NCBI GenBank assembly: GCA_013816245.1
Contig: JACDEU010000007.1
Location: forward strand, 6,430-70,429
Source: Actinomycetota bacterium
GTDB lineage: Bacteria; Actinomycetota; Thermoleophilia; Gaiellales; Gaiellaceae
DNA: 64,000 nt
Direction of reading: 5' to 3'
In this document: one piece after another, positions 7,718-16,431 of the stretch
Position numbering within the stretch: the stretch's first letter is position 1
Layout of the letters: each line of letters begins with the position of its first letter
Position numbers and translations under genes: made by a program
Notes under the pieces: generated by a model
What the model saw: the letters and a program-made list of their open reading frames with translations, nothing else
Databases searched by the model: none
Told to the model about the DNA's origin: nothing

Positions 7718-9147
7718 GCGCCGATTGCCGGCTCCGCTGCAGGTTCATGCCGCACCTTGCGCACGGTGACGACCGAGATGATCGCGCCGAGTAGCACCAG
7801 GGCCGCGCCCAGGTGAACTGCCCGGTGGTAGCCGCCGACGAACTCGTGGCGCCAGAGAGGACTCGTGGGCGCCACGGTCACGCGCGTAGCGACGAGAGCT
7901 CCCATGATCGCGATCCCGAGCGACCCGCCGACCTGGCGCATGCTGTTGATCACCGCGGAGCCGACCCCCGCCTTCGCCACGGGCACCGAGCCCATTGCGG
8001 CCGCCGTCGTCGGAGCCATCGTGACCGCCATTCCGACACCACCCACGAGCAGGCCGGGAAGGATGTTCCAGAAGGACGAGCTCTCATCGAGCGTCCCGAA
8101 AAGGATTAGGGCGACTGCGAGAAGCGTCATGCCTGCACCCATAAGCCAGCGCGCGCCGATGCGGTCGGCGAACCTCCCCGCGATCGGTGCCACGAAGATG
8201 ATCAAGACCGTCATCGGCAGAAACGTCGCGCCGGTCTTGATCGCGCCGTAGCTAAGAACGCCCTGGAGGAAGAGCGAGTTGTAGAAGAAGATCCCGAACA
8301 TCGCGAGACCGACGAGCAGCATCGCGACGTTGGCGCCCGCGAAAGTCGGGTTCTTGAAGAGCGTCAGGTCGAGCATCGGCAGGCGCTGGCGCAGCTCGAG
8401 CAAGACGAATGCGGTCAGCGCAACGACAGCGATCGCGAACAGCGTCAGGACGCGCGCCGACGTCCAGGAGTAGGTGTTCGTCTGGATCAGGCCGTAGGTG
8501 AGGGCGAACAGACCGATCCCCGACGTGAGCAGACCGGGTAAGTCAAGGCTCTGCTCGGCCGAGGTGTCCTTCGTCTCGTCGATGAAGAGCCGTGCCGCGA
8601 TCACACCGAGCACGCCGACGGGGATGTTGACGAAGAAGATCCAGCTCCAGTTGATCTTCTCCGTCAGCAGGCCGCCCACGATCGGGCCGATCGCGAGCGC
8701 CAGGGCGGAAACACCCGCCCAGATGCCGATCGCGGTTCCCCGCTGCCTGGGCGGGAAGGTTGCAGTGATAATCGACAGCGTGGCGGGGTTCATCAACGCC
8801 GCACCCACGCCCTGCACGGTGCGTGCCGCGATCAGCGACGCCGCGCCGCCGGCAAGGCCGCACCACAGAGACGCGCCGGTGAAGATGACGAGCCCCGCGA
8901 TGAAGATCGCGCGGCGGCCGAGCAGGTCGGCGAGCTTCCCGCCGCTCAGCAGCAAGACCCCGAACGTTAGGGCGTAGGCGTTCACGACCCACTCGAGCTC
9001 CGAGATGCTGATGCCGAGCTCCTTCTGGATCGAAGGCAGTGCCACGTTCACGACCGTGTTGTCGAGCATGATCATGAACAGGCCGACCGCCACCGCAACG
9101 AGGGTCCACCACTTGCGGTTCTCCGCCGTGAAGAGGCGAGCACGCAT
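7714..9147 (-). CDS. DHA2 family (EmrB/QacA-like) multidrug MFS transporter
   Basis: A 477-residue inner-membrane protein with about 14 hydrophobic segments, the usual number for DHA2 drug:H+ antiporters. MIMLDNTVVNVALPSIQKEL in the first helix is the DHA2 signature, LADLLGRRAIFIAG is motif A in the loop after helix 2, and GVGAALMNPATLSII follows the family pattern. It would export drugs or lipophilic compounds. It ends 4 nt inside the permease gene, tail to tail, and its upstream region is shared with the divergent acyl-CoA synthetase gene and a perfect palindrome. Confidence 0.9.
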   Translation of the reverse strand: MRARLFTAENRKWWTLVAVAVGLFMIMLDNTVVNVALPSIQKELGISISELEWVVNAYALTFGVLLLSGGKLADLLGRRAIFIAGLVIFTGASLWCGLAGGAASLIAARTVQGVGAALMNPATLSIITATFPPRQRGTAIGIWAGVSALALAIGPIVGGLLTEKINWSWIFFVNIPVGVLGVIAARLFIDETKDTSAEQSLDLPGLLTSGIGLFALTYGLIQTNTYSWTSARVLTLFAIAVVALTAFVLLELRQRLPMLDLTLFKNPTFAGANVAMLLVGLAMFGIFFYNSLFLQGVLSYGAIKTGATFLPMTVLIIFVAPIAGRFADRIGARWLMGAGMTLLAVALILFGTLDESSSFWNILPGLLVGGVGMAVTMAPTTAAAMGSVPVAKAGVGSAVINSMRQVGGSLGIAIMGALVATRVTVAPTSPLWRHEFVGGYHRAVHLGAALVLLGAIISVVTVRKVRHEPAAEPAIGA

Positions 9148-9185
9148 TCCTGCTGAAGAGGTTAGAGCACCACAGGAGCCCTACG

Positions 9186-9203
9186 CTTACGGGTACCCGT
9201 AAG
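9186..9203. promoter_or_regulatory. 18-bp perfect palindrome (candidate operator)
   Basis: CTTACGGGTACCCGTAAG is a perfect inverted repeat in the 64-bp gap between the divergent exporter and acyl-CoA synthetase genes. Its right arm includes the AAGG that would serve as ribosome site for the GTG at 9212. A dimeric repressor (TetR or MarR type) could use it to control both genes. No such regulator gene is next to it in the window. Confidence 0.5.
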
Positions 9204-9211
9204 GTTCGCCC

Positions 9212-11146
9212 GTGCCCGACTTCATCTGGTCTCCGACCGCTGAGGACGTCGAGAGCGCGAACCTGACGAGGCTCGCCCACAGAGTCGGCGTCGAAAGTTA
9301 CGAGGAGCTCCATCGCGTCTCGATCGAGGAGCCCGACCGCTTTTGGCCGGCCTTGATCGAAGATCTCGGCCTCGAGTTCTCCGAGCCGTGGGAGCAGGTG
9401 ATGGACACGTCGCGCGGCGACGAATGGGCGACGTGGTTCACAGGCGGAAAGCTGAACCTCGCGTGGAACTGCGTCCACAAGTGGGCGGCCGGGGAGCTCG
9501 CCGAAGAAGAGGCGGCGATCTGGCACGGCGAGGACGGGTCGCGGGCGTCGCTGACGTGGCGCGAGCTTTCGGAGGAGGTCTTTCGCCTGGCCGAAGGGCT
9601 CGCGTCGATCGGCATCGGGCCCGGGGACGCCGTGGGAATCTTCCTCCCGATGTCGCTACAGGTCGCGATCGCCTCGCATGCCTGTGCGCATCTCGGTGCC
9701 GTGCAGGTGCCGATCTTCTCCGGGTTCGCACCCCCTGCGATCGCCGCGCGTCTGGCTGATGCGAAGGCGAAGGCGCTGATCACCGCGGACGGCTCGCTCC
9801 GGCGCGGACAGGTCGTGCCGATGAAGCAGATCGTAGACGAGGCGCTCGAATCGTCGCCGACCGTGACACACACGGTGGTGTGGCGCCGGCTCGGACTGGA
9901 CGACGTCCCTATGACGATCGGGCGTGACCGCTTTTGGGACGAACTCACAGAGAACACGTCCGGGGGGCTGACCCCGAGCCAGGTCGACTCGGAGCATCCC
10001 TACCTGCTTGCTTACACATCCGGGACGACCGGAAAGCCGAAAGGGGCGCTCCACGTCCAGGGTGGGTTCCTCGTCTCGATCGCGCGCGAGGTCGCATATC
10101 AGGCGAACGTCAAGCCGGGCGACCGCATCCACTTCGCCACCGACATGGGCTGGATCATGGGACCGTGGACGGTCGTCGGCGGCGGCGCCTGCGGTGCAAC
10201 GGTCGTCTACGCGGAGGGCGCGCCCGACTTTCCGGAAGACAGGATCTGGAAGCTTGTCGAGGCGGAGCGGGTCACGATGCTCGGCGTCTCACCGACTCTC
10301 ATACGCGCGCTGATCCCGAAAGGCGATCCGAAGTCGGACCTGTCGTCGCTGAAGGCGATGTGCACAACGGGCGAACCGTGGAACAAGGATCCGTACCGCT
10401 GGCTCTTCGACAAGGTCGGGGGCGGCACAACGCCGATTGTGAACTGCTCGGGTGGCACCGAGGTCGGCGCCTGCTTTCTCACGACGTGCGTCACCGAGCC
10501 GATCAAGCCGGTGGCGCTCGGCTTCCCGGCGCTCGGCCAGGACATGGACGTGTACGGGCCGGACGGTACGCCCGTGCGCGGCGAAGTCGGCGAGCTCGTC
10601 TGCAAGCGTCCGTGGCCGGGAATGACGCGCGGCATCTGGGGCGACGACGAGCGCTACCTCGACGCCTACTGGCGACGCTTCCCGGGCGTCTGGACACATG
10701 GCGACTGGGCGTCGATCGACGAGGACGGCTACTGGTACCTGCACGGACGCTCCGACGACACACTCAACATCGCGGGCAAGCGCATCGGCCCGGCCGAGCT
10801 CGAGTCCGCCGCAGTGGGGCACGGCGCCGTCGCCGAGGCGGCCGCGATCGGCGTGCCACACGACGTGAAGGGCGAGGTCGCCTGGATCTTCTGCGTGCTG
10901 AGGCCCGGCAACGAGGCGACGCCCGCCTGCGCGCTCGAGATCTCGACTGCGGTCACCGACGAGCTCGGGAAGGCGTTCCGTCCCGACCGGATCGTCTTCG
11001 TGTCGGCCCTGCCGAAGACCCGGAGCGCCAAGATCGTGCGCAGGGCCGTCCGGGCCCGGGTTTTGGGCAAGGAGCAGGGAGATCTCTCCTCCCTGGAGAA
11101 CCCCGAGGCCCTCGATGAGATCGGAGATGCAGCCGCCCGGGCCTAG
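9212..11146 (+). CDS. AMP-forming acyl-CoA synthetase, acetyl-CoA-synthetase-like
   Basis: A 644-residue ANL-superfamily adenylating enzyme. The N-terminal cap (WFTGGKLNLAWNCVHKW) is of Acs type, the ATP loop is YTSGTTGKPKGAL near residue 270, NCSGGTEVGA is the A5-like motif, and the C-terminal lid carries GRSDDTLNIAGKRIGPAELE and the catalytic lysine in PKTRSAKIVRR. It activates a short or branched carboxylate to acyl-CoA. The motif SGGTEV replaces the WQTE of true acetyl-CoA synthetase, so the substrate is probably not acetate; a canonical Acs is encoded at 20429-22399. The GTG start overlaps the region of the palindrome. Confidence 0.88.
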   Translation: MPDFIWSPTAEDVESANLTRLAHRVGVESYEELHRVSIEEPDRFWPALIEDLGLEFSEPWEQVMDTSRGDEWATWFTGGKLNLAWNCVHKWAAGELAEEEAAIWHGEDGSRASLTWRELSEEVFRLAEGLASIGIGPGDAVGIFLPMSLQVAIASHACAHLGAVQVPIFSGFAPPAIAARLADAKAKALITADGSLRRGQVVPMKQIVDEALESSPTVTHTVVWRRLGLDDVPMTIGRDRFWDELTENTSGGLTPSQVDSEHPYLLAYTSGTTGKPKGALHVQGGFLVSIAREVAYQANVKPGDRIHFATDMGWIMGPWTVVGGGACGATVVYAEGAPDFPEDRIWKLVEAERVTMLGVSPTLIRALIPKGDPKSDLSSLKAMCTTGEPWNKDPYRWLFDKVGGGTTPIVNCSGGTEVGACFLTTCVTEPIKPVALGFPALGQDMDVYGPDGTPVRGEVGELVCKRPWPGMTRGIWGDDERYLDAYWRRFPGVWTHGDWASIDEDGYWYLHGRSDDTLNIAGKRIGPAELESAAVGHGAVAEAAAIGVPHDVKGEVAWIFCVLRPGNEATPACALEISTAVTDELGKAFRPDRIVFVSALPKTRSAKIVRRAVRARVLGKEQGDLSSLENPEALDEIGDAAARA

Positions 11147-11240
11147 GCTTATAGTTCTCGTCGCATAGGCGTACGAAAATACGACAGTGAATGTAATTTG
11201 GCGGAAGGAAGACGCAGGGTTTCCGCTAAACGGGCATTAG
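11147..11240 (+). other. Leader/gap with a 6-bp hairpin
   Basis: The gap holds GCGGAA and TTCCGC arms around position 11201-11230 with a 14-nt loop containing GACGCAGGG. A partial likeness to the GACGCA core of c-di-GMP-I riboswitches was noted, but the other conserved half is missing. It may be a terminator or a leader of the CAP-domain gene. Confidence 0.25.
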
Positions 11241-11804
11241 TTGGTCGACCCGGTTATGGGAATCGCCGTCCCCCTCACCGCGATCGTGCTTGGCTTGGCC
11301 GCGCCGTCGGGATCCGTTCCACAAACCACCGATCCCGCAGCGCTGGCAGCCGTAGCGTCAGCCTGCGCCGGCGCAACGACAGCCGGCGGGGACGAACACT
11401 CACGACTCGAGGCGATGTACTGCGGCATCAACATCATGCGACGCGCGTACGGGCTTCACGTCGTCAGAGGGAACACGCCGCTCAACCGCTCGTCGATCCT
11501 CAAGGCCGACGCCGTTCGGCGTTGTGGTCAGTTCTCGCACACGCCCTGCGGAATGTCGTTCTCCGGGACGTTCAAGAAAGCCGGGTACCTCCCCGCGAAA
11601 GCGTGGGGCGAGAACCTCGCGTGGGGGCAGGGAGAGCTCGGGTCGCCGGTGCACACGCTGCAGTTGTGGCTGAACTCACCACCGCACCGCGAGAACCTCC
11701 TCGGGGGCCGGTGGCGCGACCTGGGGATCGCCTACGAGCGCGGCCACATCTTCGGCCGTGACGGCGTCGCCCTCTGGGTGATGCAGTTCGGCCGGCGCAG
11801 GTAA
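11241..11804 (+). CDS. Secreted CAP-domain (SCP/YkwD-like) protein
   Basis: An exported protein of up to 187 residues. A hydrophobic signal segment (IAVPLTAIVLGLAA) is followed by a CAP domain: the first helix with RLEAMYCGINIMRRAYGL, then KAWGENLAWGQ and LWLNSPPHRENLL, the two motifs that line the CAP cavity in YkwD-like proteins, and a final LWVMQFG strand. Bacterial CAP proteins are extracellular and mostly uncharacterised, some linked to the cell envelope. The TTG at 11241 gives the longest form; ATG at 11256 also leaves a full signal peptide and may be the real start. Confidence 0.85.
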   Translation: MVDPVMGIAVPLTAIVLGLAAPSGSVPQTTDPAALAAVASACAGATTAGGDEHSRLEAMYCGINIMRRAYGLHVVRGNTPLNRSSILKADAVRRCGQFSHTPCGMSFSGTFKKAGYLPAKAWGENLAWGQGELGSPVHTLQLWLNSPPHRENLLGGRWRDLGIAYERGHIFGRDGVALWVMQFGRRR

Positions 11805-11842
11805 GTTTTCGCCTCAGAGTCGTAAACAGCTAGACTGGGCGC

Positions 11843-13564
11843 ATGCGGCTGGCATTGGCCCAGATCAACCCGGTCGTCGGAGATCTCGAGGGGAACCGCG
11901 AGCTCATCCTCGAGTGGCTCTCCGAGGCCAGGGCGAATTCCGCTGACCTCGTCGTCTTTCCGGAGCTGGCCGTCACCGGCTACCCGCCGGAGGACCTCCT
12001 GCTTCGCCCCGGGTTCGTCCGTGCCGCCGAGGAATCGGTCGAGAAGATCGCCCTCGAGACTCGCGGAGCGACCGTTCTCATCGGCTCGCCTCATTTCAAC
12101 CGGGATCTCTACAACGCGTGTTACGTCCTCTCGGGCGGCGAAGTCAAAGCGATCTACAGGAAGCGCTTCCTTCCAAACTACGGCGTCTTCGACGAGGACC
12201 GGTACTTCGCACCCGGTCGAGACCTGGTCCTCCTCGAGCACGGCAAGACGCTGATCGGCCCGACCGTCTGCGAGGACATGTGGCAGCCTGGACCACCCGC
12301 GACCGATCTTGCGCTCGCCGGCGCCGAGCTCCTCGTCAACATCTCTGCCTCGCCGTTCTACGTTGGACGCGACCGCGAGCGAGAGGAGATGTTCATCACC
12401 CGCGCGCGCGACAACTCGTGCTTCATCGCGTTCTGCAACACCGTCGGGGGACAAGACGAGCTGATCTTCGACGGGCACTCCGTCGTCCTCGACGACGAAG
12501 GCAAGGTGATCGCACGCGCTCCCGGTTTCGAGGAAGCACTGCTGCTCGCCGACATCGAGCCCCAGGAAGTGATCGGCCGGCGCCTGCGTGACGTTCGGCG
12601 CCGCGCGCTCGCTCGCGAACGCGAAGCGATCCCGCCGGTGGACATCGTCCACGTCGGCTCGCGCGGGCCTTCGCAGAACGGAAGCAAGGTCACGGTGGAG
12701 GTCGCGCCCTTCGTCGACGAGCTCGAACAGATGCGCCTCGCGCTCGAGCTCGGGCTCCGCGACTACGTGGGGAAAAACGGCTTCCGCGAGGTGGTCATCG
12801 GAGTTTCGGGCGGAATCGATTCGGCCCTGACGGCCGCACTTACCGCCGAGGCGCTCGGGCCCGAACGCGTGCACTGCGTGTCGATGCCGTCGCGGTATTC
12901 GTCCGACGACACGAAGGCCGACGCGCGACGGCTCGCCGAGAGCCTCGGCTGTCCGTTCATGGAGATCCCGATCGGCACGATTGTCGACGCATTCGGCCAA
13001 GCACTCGCAGGTGCGTTCGAAGGACGAGAGCCCGACCTAGCGGAGGAGAACATCCAGGCGCGCGTGCGCGGCGTCCTGCTGATGGCCCTCTCAAACAAGT
13101 TCGGCTGGATGCTGGTTGCCACCGGCAACAAGTCCGAGCTCTCGGTCGGCTACGCGACGCTCTACGGGGACATGGCAGGCGGTTTCGCGCTCGTGAAGGA
13201 CGTCTACAAGACGGACGTCTTCCGGCTCGCGCGTTACCTCAACGAACGTGCGGAGCGTGAGCTGATTCCGACGACGATCATCGACCGCGCTCCGAGCGCC
13301 GAACTGCGTGAGAACCAGCTCGACGAGGACTCACTCCCGCCGTACCCGAAGCTCGACGAAGTGCTCGAGCAGTACGTCGAGCACGATCGCACGCTCGAGG
13401 AGCTCTCCGAGGACGGCTTCGACCGCGAGATCGTCGAGCGCGCAGTCTCGATGGTCGACAGGGCGGAATACAAGCGCCGTCAGGCGCCGCCGGGCGTGAA
13501 GATCCATCCGAAAGCGTTCGGCCGCGATCGCAGAACTCCGATCACGAACCGCTGGCGCGGCTAG
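11843..13564 (+). CDS. nadE: Glutamine-dependent NAD+ synthetase
   Basis: A 573-residue two-domain enzyme of the last step of NAD synthesis, converting nicotinic acid adenine dinucleotide to NAD with glutamine as nitrogen donor. Residues 1-260 are a nitrilase-type glutaminase domain with catalytic Glu (FPELAVTGYPPED), Lys (IYRKRFLPNYGVFDE) and Cys (GPTVCEDMW). Residues about 290-560 are the synthetase, with the ATP PP-loop SGGIDSAL and the VATGNKSELSVGYATLYGD motif. Length fits the shorter glutamine-dependent class. It ends 23 nt inside the convergent mug-like gene. Confidence 0.95.
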   Translation: MRLALAQINPVVGDLEGNRELILEWLSEARANSADLVVFPELAVTGYPPEDLLLRPGFVRAAEESVEKIALETRGATVLIGSPHFNRDLYNACYVLSGGEVKAIYRKRFLPNYGVFDEDRYFAPGRDLVLLEHGKTLIGPTVCEDMWQPGPPATDLALAGAELLVNISASPFYVGRDREREEMFITRARDNSCFIAFCNTVGGQDELIFDGHSVVLDDEGKVIARAPGFEEALLLADIEPQEVIGRRLRDVRRRALAREREAIPPVDIVHVGSRGPSQNGSKVTVEVAPFVDELEQMRLALELGLRDYVGKNGFREVVIGVSGGIDSALTAALTAEALGPERVHCVSMPSRYSSDDTKADARRLAESLGCPFMEIPIGTIVDAFGQALAGAFEGREPDLAEENIQARVRGVLLMALSNKFGWMLVATGNKSELSVGYATLYGDMAGGFALVKDVYKTDVFRLARYLNERAERELIPTTIIDRAPSAELRENQLDEDSLPPYPKLDEVLEQYVEHDRTLEELSEDGFDREIVERAVSMVDRAEYKRRQAPPGVKIHPKAFGRDRRTPITNRWRG

Positions 13565-14093
13565 ACGCGGCCGCGAGCTCGCGAAACCAGCGCAAGCGTT
13601 CGTCCCACGGCACGGCAGCGTTCGCCGGCGAGGTCGACGGCAGCACAAACAGCCGAGTGTCACCCAGTCGGCGATCCTGCTCACCGAGTTGGGGCCGATC
13701 GCCAAATGCGCCGCGGTACGCCTCCTTGCCGACGAAGCCGATCCAGGCGGGCCTTCGCCGCAACGCGAGCTCTTCGAGGCGCTCGGCTGCGCCTGCGAAG
13801 TCCGCCTTGCGCAGATCACCCGACCCCGGAGTCGTCCGCGCCGCGGCGTTCGTGACGCCGATCTCGTACTGCAAGAGCTCGAACTGTTCCGACGGTTCCA
13901 GTAGTCGCGGTGTAAACCCCGCGGAGTGCAGCAACCGCCAGAAGTCGTTGCGCGGGTTCGCGAAGTGCGCGCGGGCCGCCGCCGAGACGCGGCCGGGGTT
14001 GATGCCGCAGAACAGCACGCGCAAGCCCGGCGCGAGCACGTCGGGAATTGCCGACTCAGGCTGCTTCGGGCTCGGCGAGCGCGTGCGGGTCAC
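13542..14093 (-). CDS. mug: Mismatch-specific uracil/thymine-DNA glycosylase (Mug/TDG family)
   Basis: A protein of about 183 residues that excises uracil or thymine from G:U/G:T mismatches in base-excision repair. The catalytic motif GINPG with the preceding LRVLFCG strand lies near residue 30, NPRNDFWRLLHSAGFTPRLL matches the Mug pattern, and LPSTSPANA is the C-terminal minor-groove loop. The start is uncertain: GTG at 14093 overlaps the upstream small gene by 38 nt, while shorter forms would need ATT or a GTG inside DVLAPG. The two genes are probably co-transcribed. Confidence 0.85.
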   Translation of the reverse strand: MTRTRSPSPKQPESAIPDVLAPGLRVLFCGINPGRVSAAARAHFANPRNDFWRLLHSAGFTPRLLEPSEQFELLQYEIGVTNAAARTTPGSGDLRKADFAGAAERLEELALRRRPAWIGFVGKEAYRGAFGDRPQLGEQDRRLGDTRLFVLPSTSPANAAVPWDERLRWFRELAAASSRASGS

Positions 14094-14259
14094 GGGAGTC
14101 GAGGAGCTCCTCGAACTGCACCCGCAGTGCCTCGCCTTCGATTGCGAGCTCGTGCCGCGCACGCCGAGGCTCGAGTCTGACGATCCGGACCTTGTCGTCC
14201 CAGCCGCCATAACATCGGGCGTAACACTCAGCCTCGCTGAGTGGCCGCAGCCTTCGCAT
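14056..14259 (-). CDS. Small conserved-looking protein of unknown function
   Basis: A predicted 67-residue soluble protein starting with ATG at 14259 (RRLRPLSEAECYARCYGG..). It is charged, has two cysteines near residues 12 and 16 and an E-rich C-terminus. Its end overlaps the start of the mug-like gene, which argues for one transcript. I do not recognise the family. Its start faces the OsmC-like gene, whose start lies 58 nt away on the other strand. Confidence 0.5.
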   Translation of the reverse strand: MRRLRPLSEAECYARCYGGWDDKVRIVRLEPRRARHELAIEGEALRVQFEELLDSRDPHALAEPEAA

Positions 14260-14317
14260 GGGCAAACAGTACGCCGCCCTCCGGACGGTTCCTCCGCATC
14301 CAGGGCAGGATAGGTCT

Positions 14318-14728
14318 GTGGCTCCCGGGGCCAAAGAATTCCGCTACGCCATTGGCCTCGACCGCGCGGGTCGCGTCACGGCCGACGGCCGCGCGCCGCT
14401 CAACCTCGACCCGGCTTGGACGCCGGAGCATCTGGTCCTCGCCGGTCTCGTGCGTTGCACTCTGCAGAGCCTGCGCTTCCACTCCGATCTCGAAGGGATC
14501 GACTTCGTCGCGAGCGCAGCCGCCTCCGGGCTCGTGACCAGGCGTCCCGACGACGGGCGGTACGCATTCGTCGAGCTCGACGTCGAGCTCGACCTGGAGC
14601 TCGAGCCGGTGCCGCCGGGCGACGAGCTCGCCGCGCTGCTCGCCAAGGCCGAGCGGGACTGCTTCGTCAGCGCGTCGTTGAAGCCCTCACCGCGCTACCG
14701 CTGGCGGATCAACGGAAGAGCGCTCTAG
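14318..14728 (+). CDS. OsmC/Ohr-like protein
   Basis: A 136-residue protein with the OsmC fold pattern: an N-terminal YAIGLDRAGRVTADG strand pair, ..PEHLVLAGLVRCTLQSLRFH with the first conserved cysteine on the central helix, and a C-terminal ERDCFVSASLKPSPRYRWRI holding the second. In OsmC/Ohr these two cysteines reduce organic hydroperoxides. I chose GTG at 14318, preceded by GCAGGA at good spacing, over an ATG at 14258 that would overlap the divergent gene. The 3' end overlaps clpS by 4 nt. Confidence 0.8.
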   Translation: MAPGAKEFRYAIGLDRAGRVTADGRAPLNLDPAWTPEHLVLAGLVRCTLQSLRFHSDLEGIDFVASAAASGLVTRRPDDGRYAFVELDVELDLELEPVPPGDELAALLAKAERDCFVSASLKPSPRYRWRINGRAL

Positions 14729-15012
14729 CTTCGTTCGAGCGGCGACATCGTCAGGCCGCAGTCCCGGAGCTGCTGCCAGTAGTGCTCTGCGACTTCCTTG
14801 TGCCCTGACCAGACGATCGCGCGGCCGCTCGAGTGGATCCAGTCGGCAATGCGCAGGCCCTGGTCGTACGAGACCTCGGGTAGCGTCGACGCGAGCGCGG
14901 TGGCGACGCCCTGGAAGGTGTTGTGGTTGTCGTTCAGCACGATCACGTTCCACGGCGCACCGAGACCCGTTCCGGTTCCCTGGTCGATGCGCTCCTTCGT
15001 CGCGGGGGCCAT
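14725..15012 (-). CDS. clpS: ATP-dependent Clp protease adaptor ClpS
   Basis: A 95-residue adaptor that delivers N-degron substrates to ClpA/ClpC-ClpP. The signature WNVIVLNDNHNTFQGVATAL lies at residues 21-40 and includes the N-D-D/N-x-T segment that binds the N-terminal residue; the helix with HSSGRAIVWSGHKEVAEHYWQQL and the final GLTMSPLER strand complete the fold. The length is typical. It is divergent from the aminotransferase gene, with the two starts 27 nt apart. Confidence 0.93.
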   Translation of the reverse strand: MAPATKERIDQGTGTGLGAPWNVIVLNDNHNTFQGVATALASTLPEVSYDQGLRIADWIHSSGRAIVWSGHKEVAEHYWQQLRDCGLTMSPLERS

Positions 15013-15039
15013 ACGGCAATCGTAGTAACGTCTCTCACG

Positions 15040-16212
15040 GTGTCCACCGTCACCTTCGACGTCGAGGCCGTCCGCGCACGGTACTCGGCACTACGCCAGC
15101 CGCTCGCCTTCTTCGACGGCCCCGGCGGGACGCAGGTGCCCGACGAGGTCATCGACGCCGTCTCGCGCTACTACCGCGAGTCGAATGCCAACGTCAGCGG
15201 CTCGTACGAGACGAGCCGCCGCACGGAGGCACTGGTGACCCAGGCTCGGCTGACCGCCGGCGAGTTCCTCGGCGCCGGCCCGGACGAGGTCATCTTCGGC
15301 GCGAACATGACGACACTCGCATTCGCGCTCACTCGCACCGCCGGACGCGAGTGGCGCAAGGGCGACGAGATCATCGTCACGAAGCTCGACCACGACGCAA
15401 ACGTGTCGCCGTGGCTCGAGCTCGCCCACGACAGGGAGCTCGAGGTCCGCTTCGTCGACATCAACGACGACACCACGCTCGATCTCGCAGATCTCGAGCG
15501 GCAGTTGACCGATCGCACCCGCGTAGTCGCGTTCCCCGTCGCGTCGAATGCGGTCGGGACGCTTTCCGACGTCCGGCGGATCGTCGAGCTAGCGCACGAC
15601 GCCGGCGCACTCGCATGGGCCGACGCTGTCCACTACGGGCCGCACGGGCCGATCGACGTCGGCGACTGGGGCGTAGACGTCCTGATCTGCTCTCCCTACA
15701 AGTTCTTCGGCCCCCACCTCGGCGTCGCGTTCGGGCGCACGGAGCTGCTCGAGAGCTGGCGCCCCTACAAAGTGAGGCCGGCGGCCGACACGCCGCTCGG
15801 CCACCGCTTTGAGACGGGGACGCTCGCGCACGAGCTGCTCGCCGGCTTCGTGGCCGCGGTCGAGTACATCGAGTCGATCAGCTGGGAGTCGATCCAGACA
15901 CACGAGCGAACGCTCGGCGAGCGCTTGCTCGCCGGTCTGCCGGACAACGTCACGCTCTACGGGCTCCCGACAATGGAAGGCCGCGTCGCCACCTTCGCGT
16001 TCAACGTCGACGGCGTGCCGACACGCGAAGCCGCGACCCGATTGGGCCATGCCGGCTACGCCGTCTGGCAGGGCAACTACTACGCGGTCGAGGTAATGAA
16101 GCGGCTCGGCCTCGAGGACGGCGGCGGCGCCGTTCGTGCCGGAATCGTGCACTACAACACCGCCGACGAGGTCGACGGCCTGCTCGCGGCGATTTCGGCC
16201 CTTTCTGGGTGA
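15040..16212 (+). CDS. Class V aminotransferase, cysteine-desulfurase-like without the catalytic cysteine
   Basis: A 390-residue PLP enzyme of the aminotransferase class V fold. The PLP lysine is in SPYKFFGPHLG near residue 223, with WADAVHYGPHGPIDV before it. In true SufS/IscS a cysteine lies in the loop after the GIAVR strand; here that place reads VWQGNYYAVEVMKRLGL and no cysteine is present, so sulfur transfer by the usual mechanism is unlikely. GTG at 15040 gives a normal N-terminus. The natural reaction is unknown; a lyase or aminotransferase role is possible. Confidence 0.82.
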   Translation: MSTVTFDVEAVRARYSALRQPLAFFDGPGGTQVPDEVIDAVSRYYRESNANVSGSYETSRRTEALVTQARLTAGEFLGAGPDEVIFGANMTTLAFALTRTAGREWRKGDEIIVTKLDHDANVSPWLELAHDRELEVRFVDINDDTTLDLADLERQLTDRTRVVAFPVASNAVGTLSDVRRIVELAHDAGALAWADAVHYGPHGPIDVGDWGVDVLICSPYKFFGPHLGVAFGRTELLESWRPYKVRPAADTPLGHRFETGTLAHELLAGFVAAVEYIESISWESIQTHERTLGERLLAGLPDNVTLYGLPTMEGRVATFAFNVDGVPTREAATRLGHAGYAVWQGNYYAVEVMKRLGLEDGGGAVRAGIVHYNTADEVDGLLAAISALSG

Positions 16213-16431
16213 AGCGGTCCCCGCTGGGGCTGCGATGGCGGCTGTCGGACCAGGCCATCACGCGGCGCGCGACGATGGCGCTCAGCCGCGATACGGCCCA
16301 GGCGGCCGCGAAGAGCAGGATGATAGTGAGGGCATTGAACATCTGTTACAACCTTTCCGTGAATCCAAGGTATCGACGGGGATCACGCTGTCACAAGCCC
16401 CCGCTGCGAATCTTTACCGCCGCTTGACTCA
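16213..16431. other. Intergenic gap
   Basis: A gap of about 220 bp. On the minus strand an ATG at 16342 with a GGAAAGG ahead opens a short frame for a single hydrophobic helix (MFNALTIILLFAAAWAV), but it runs into the aminotransferase gene and is weakly supported. No other structure is evident. Confidence 0.25.

Noticed and set aside
11147-11240. GACGCAGGG and CTAAA near the CAP gene resemble the c-di-GMP-I riboswitch.
   Set aside because: The 5' half with GCACAGGGCAAACC is missing and helices cannot be built, so only a simple hairpin is reported.
16001-16342. Minus-strand frame starting MFNALTIILLFAAAW as a small membrane protein.
   Set aside because: Two thirds of it lie antisense to the aminotransferase gene with Arg-rich, shadow-like composition; only the first 30 codons look protein-like.
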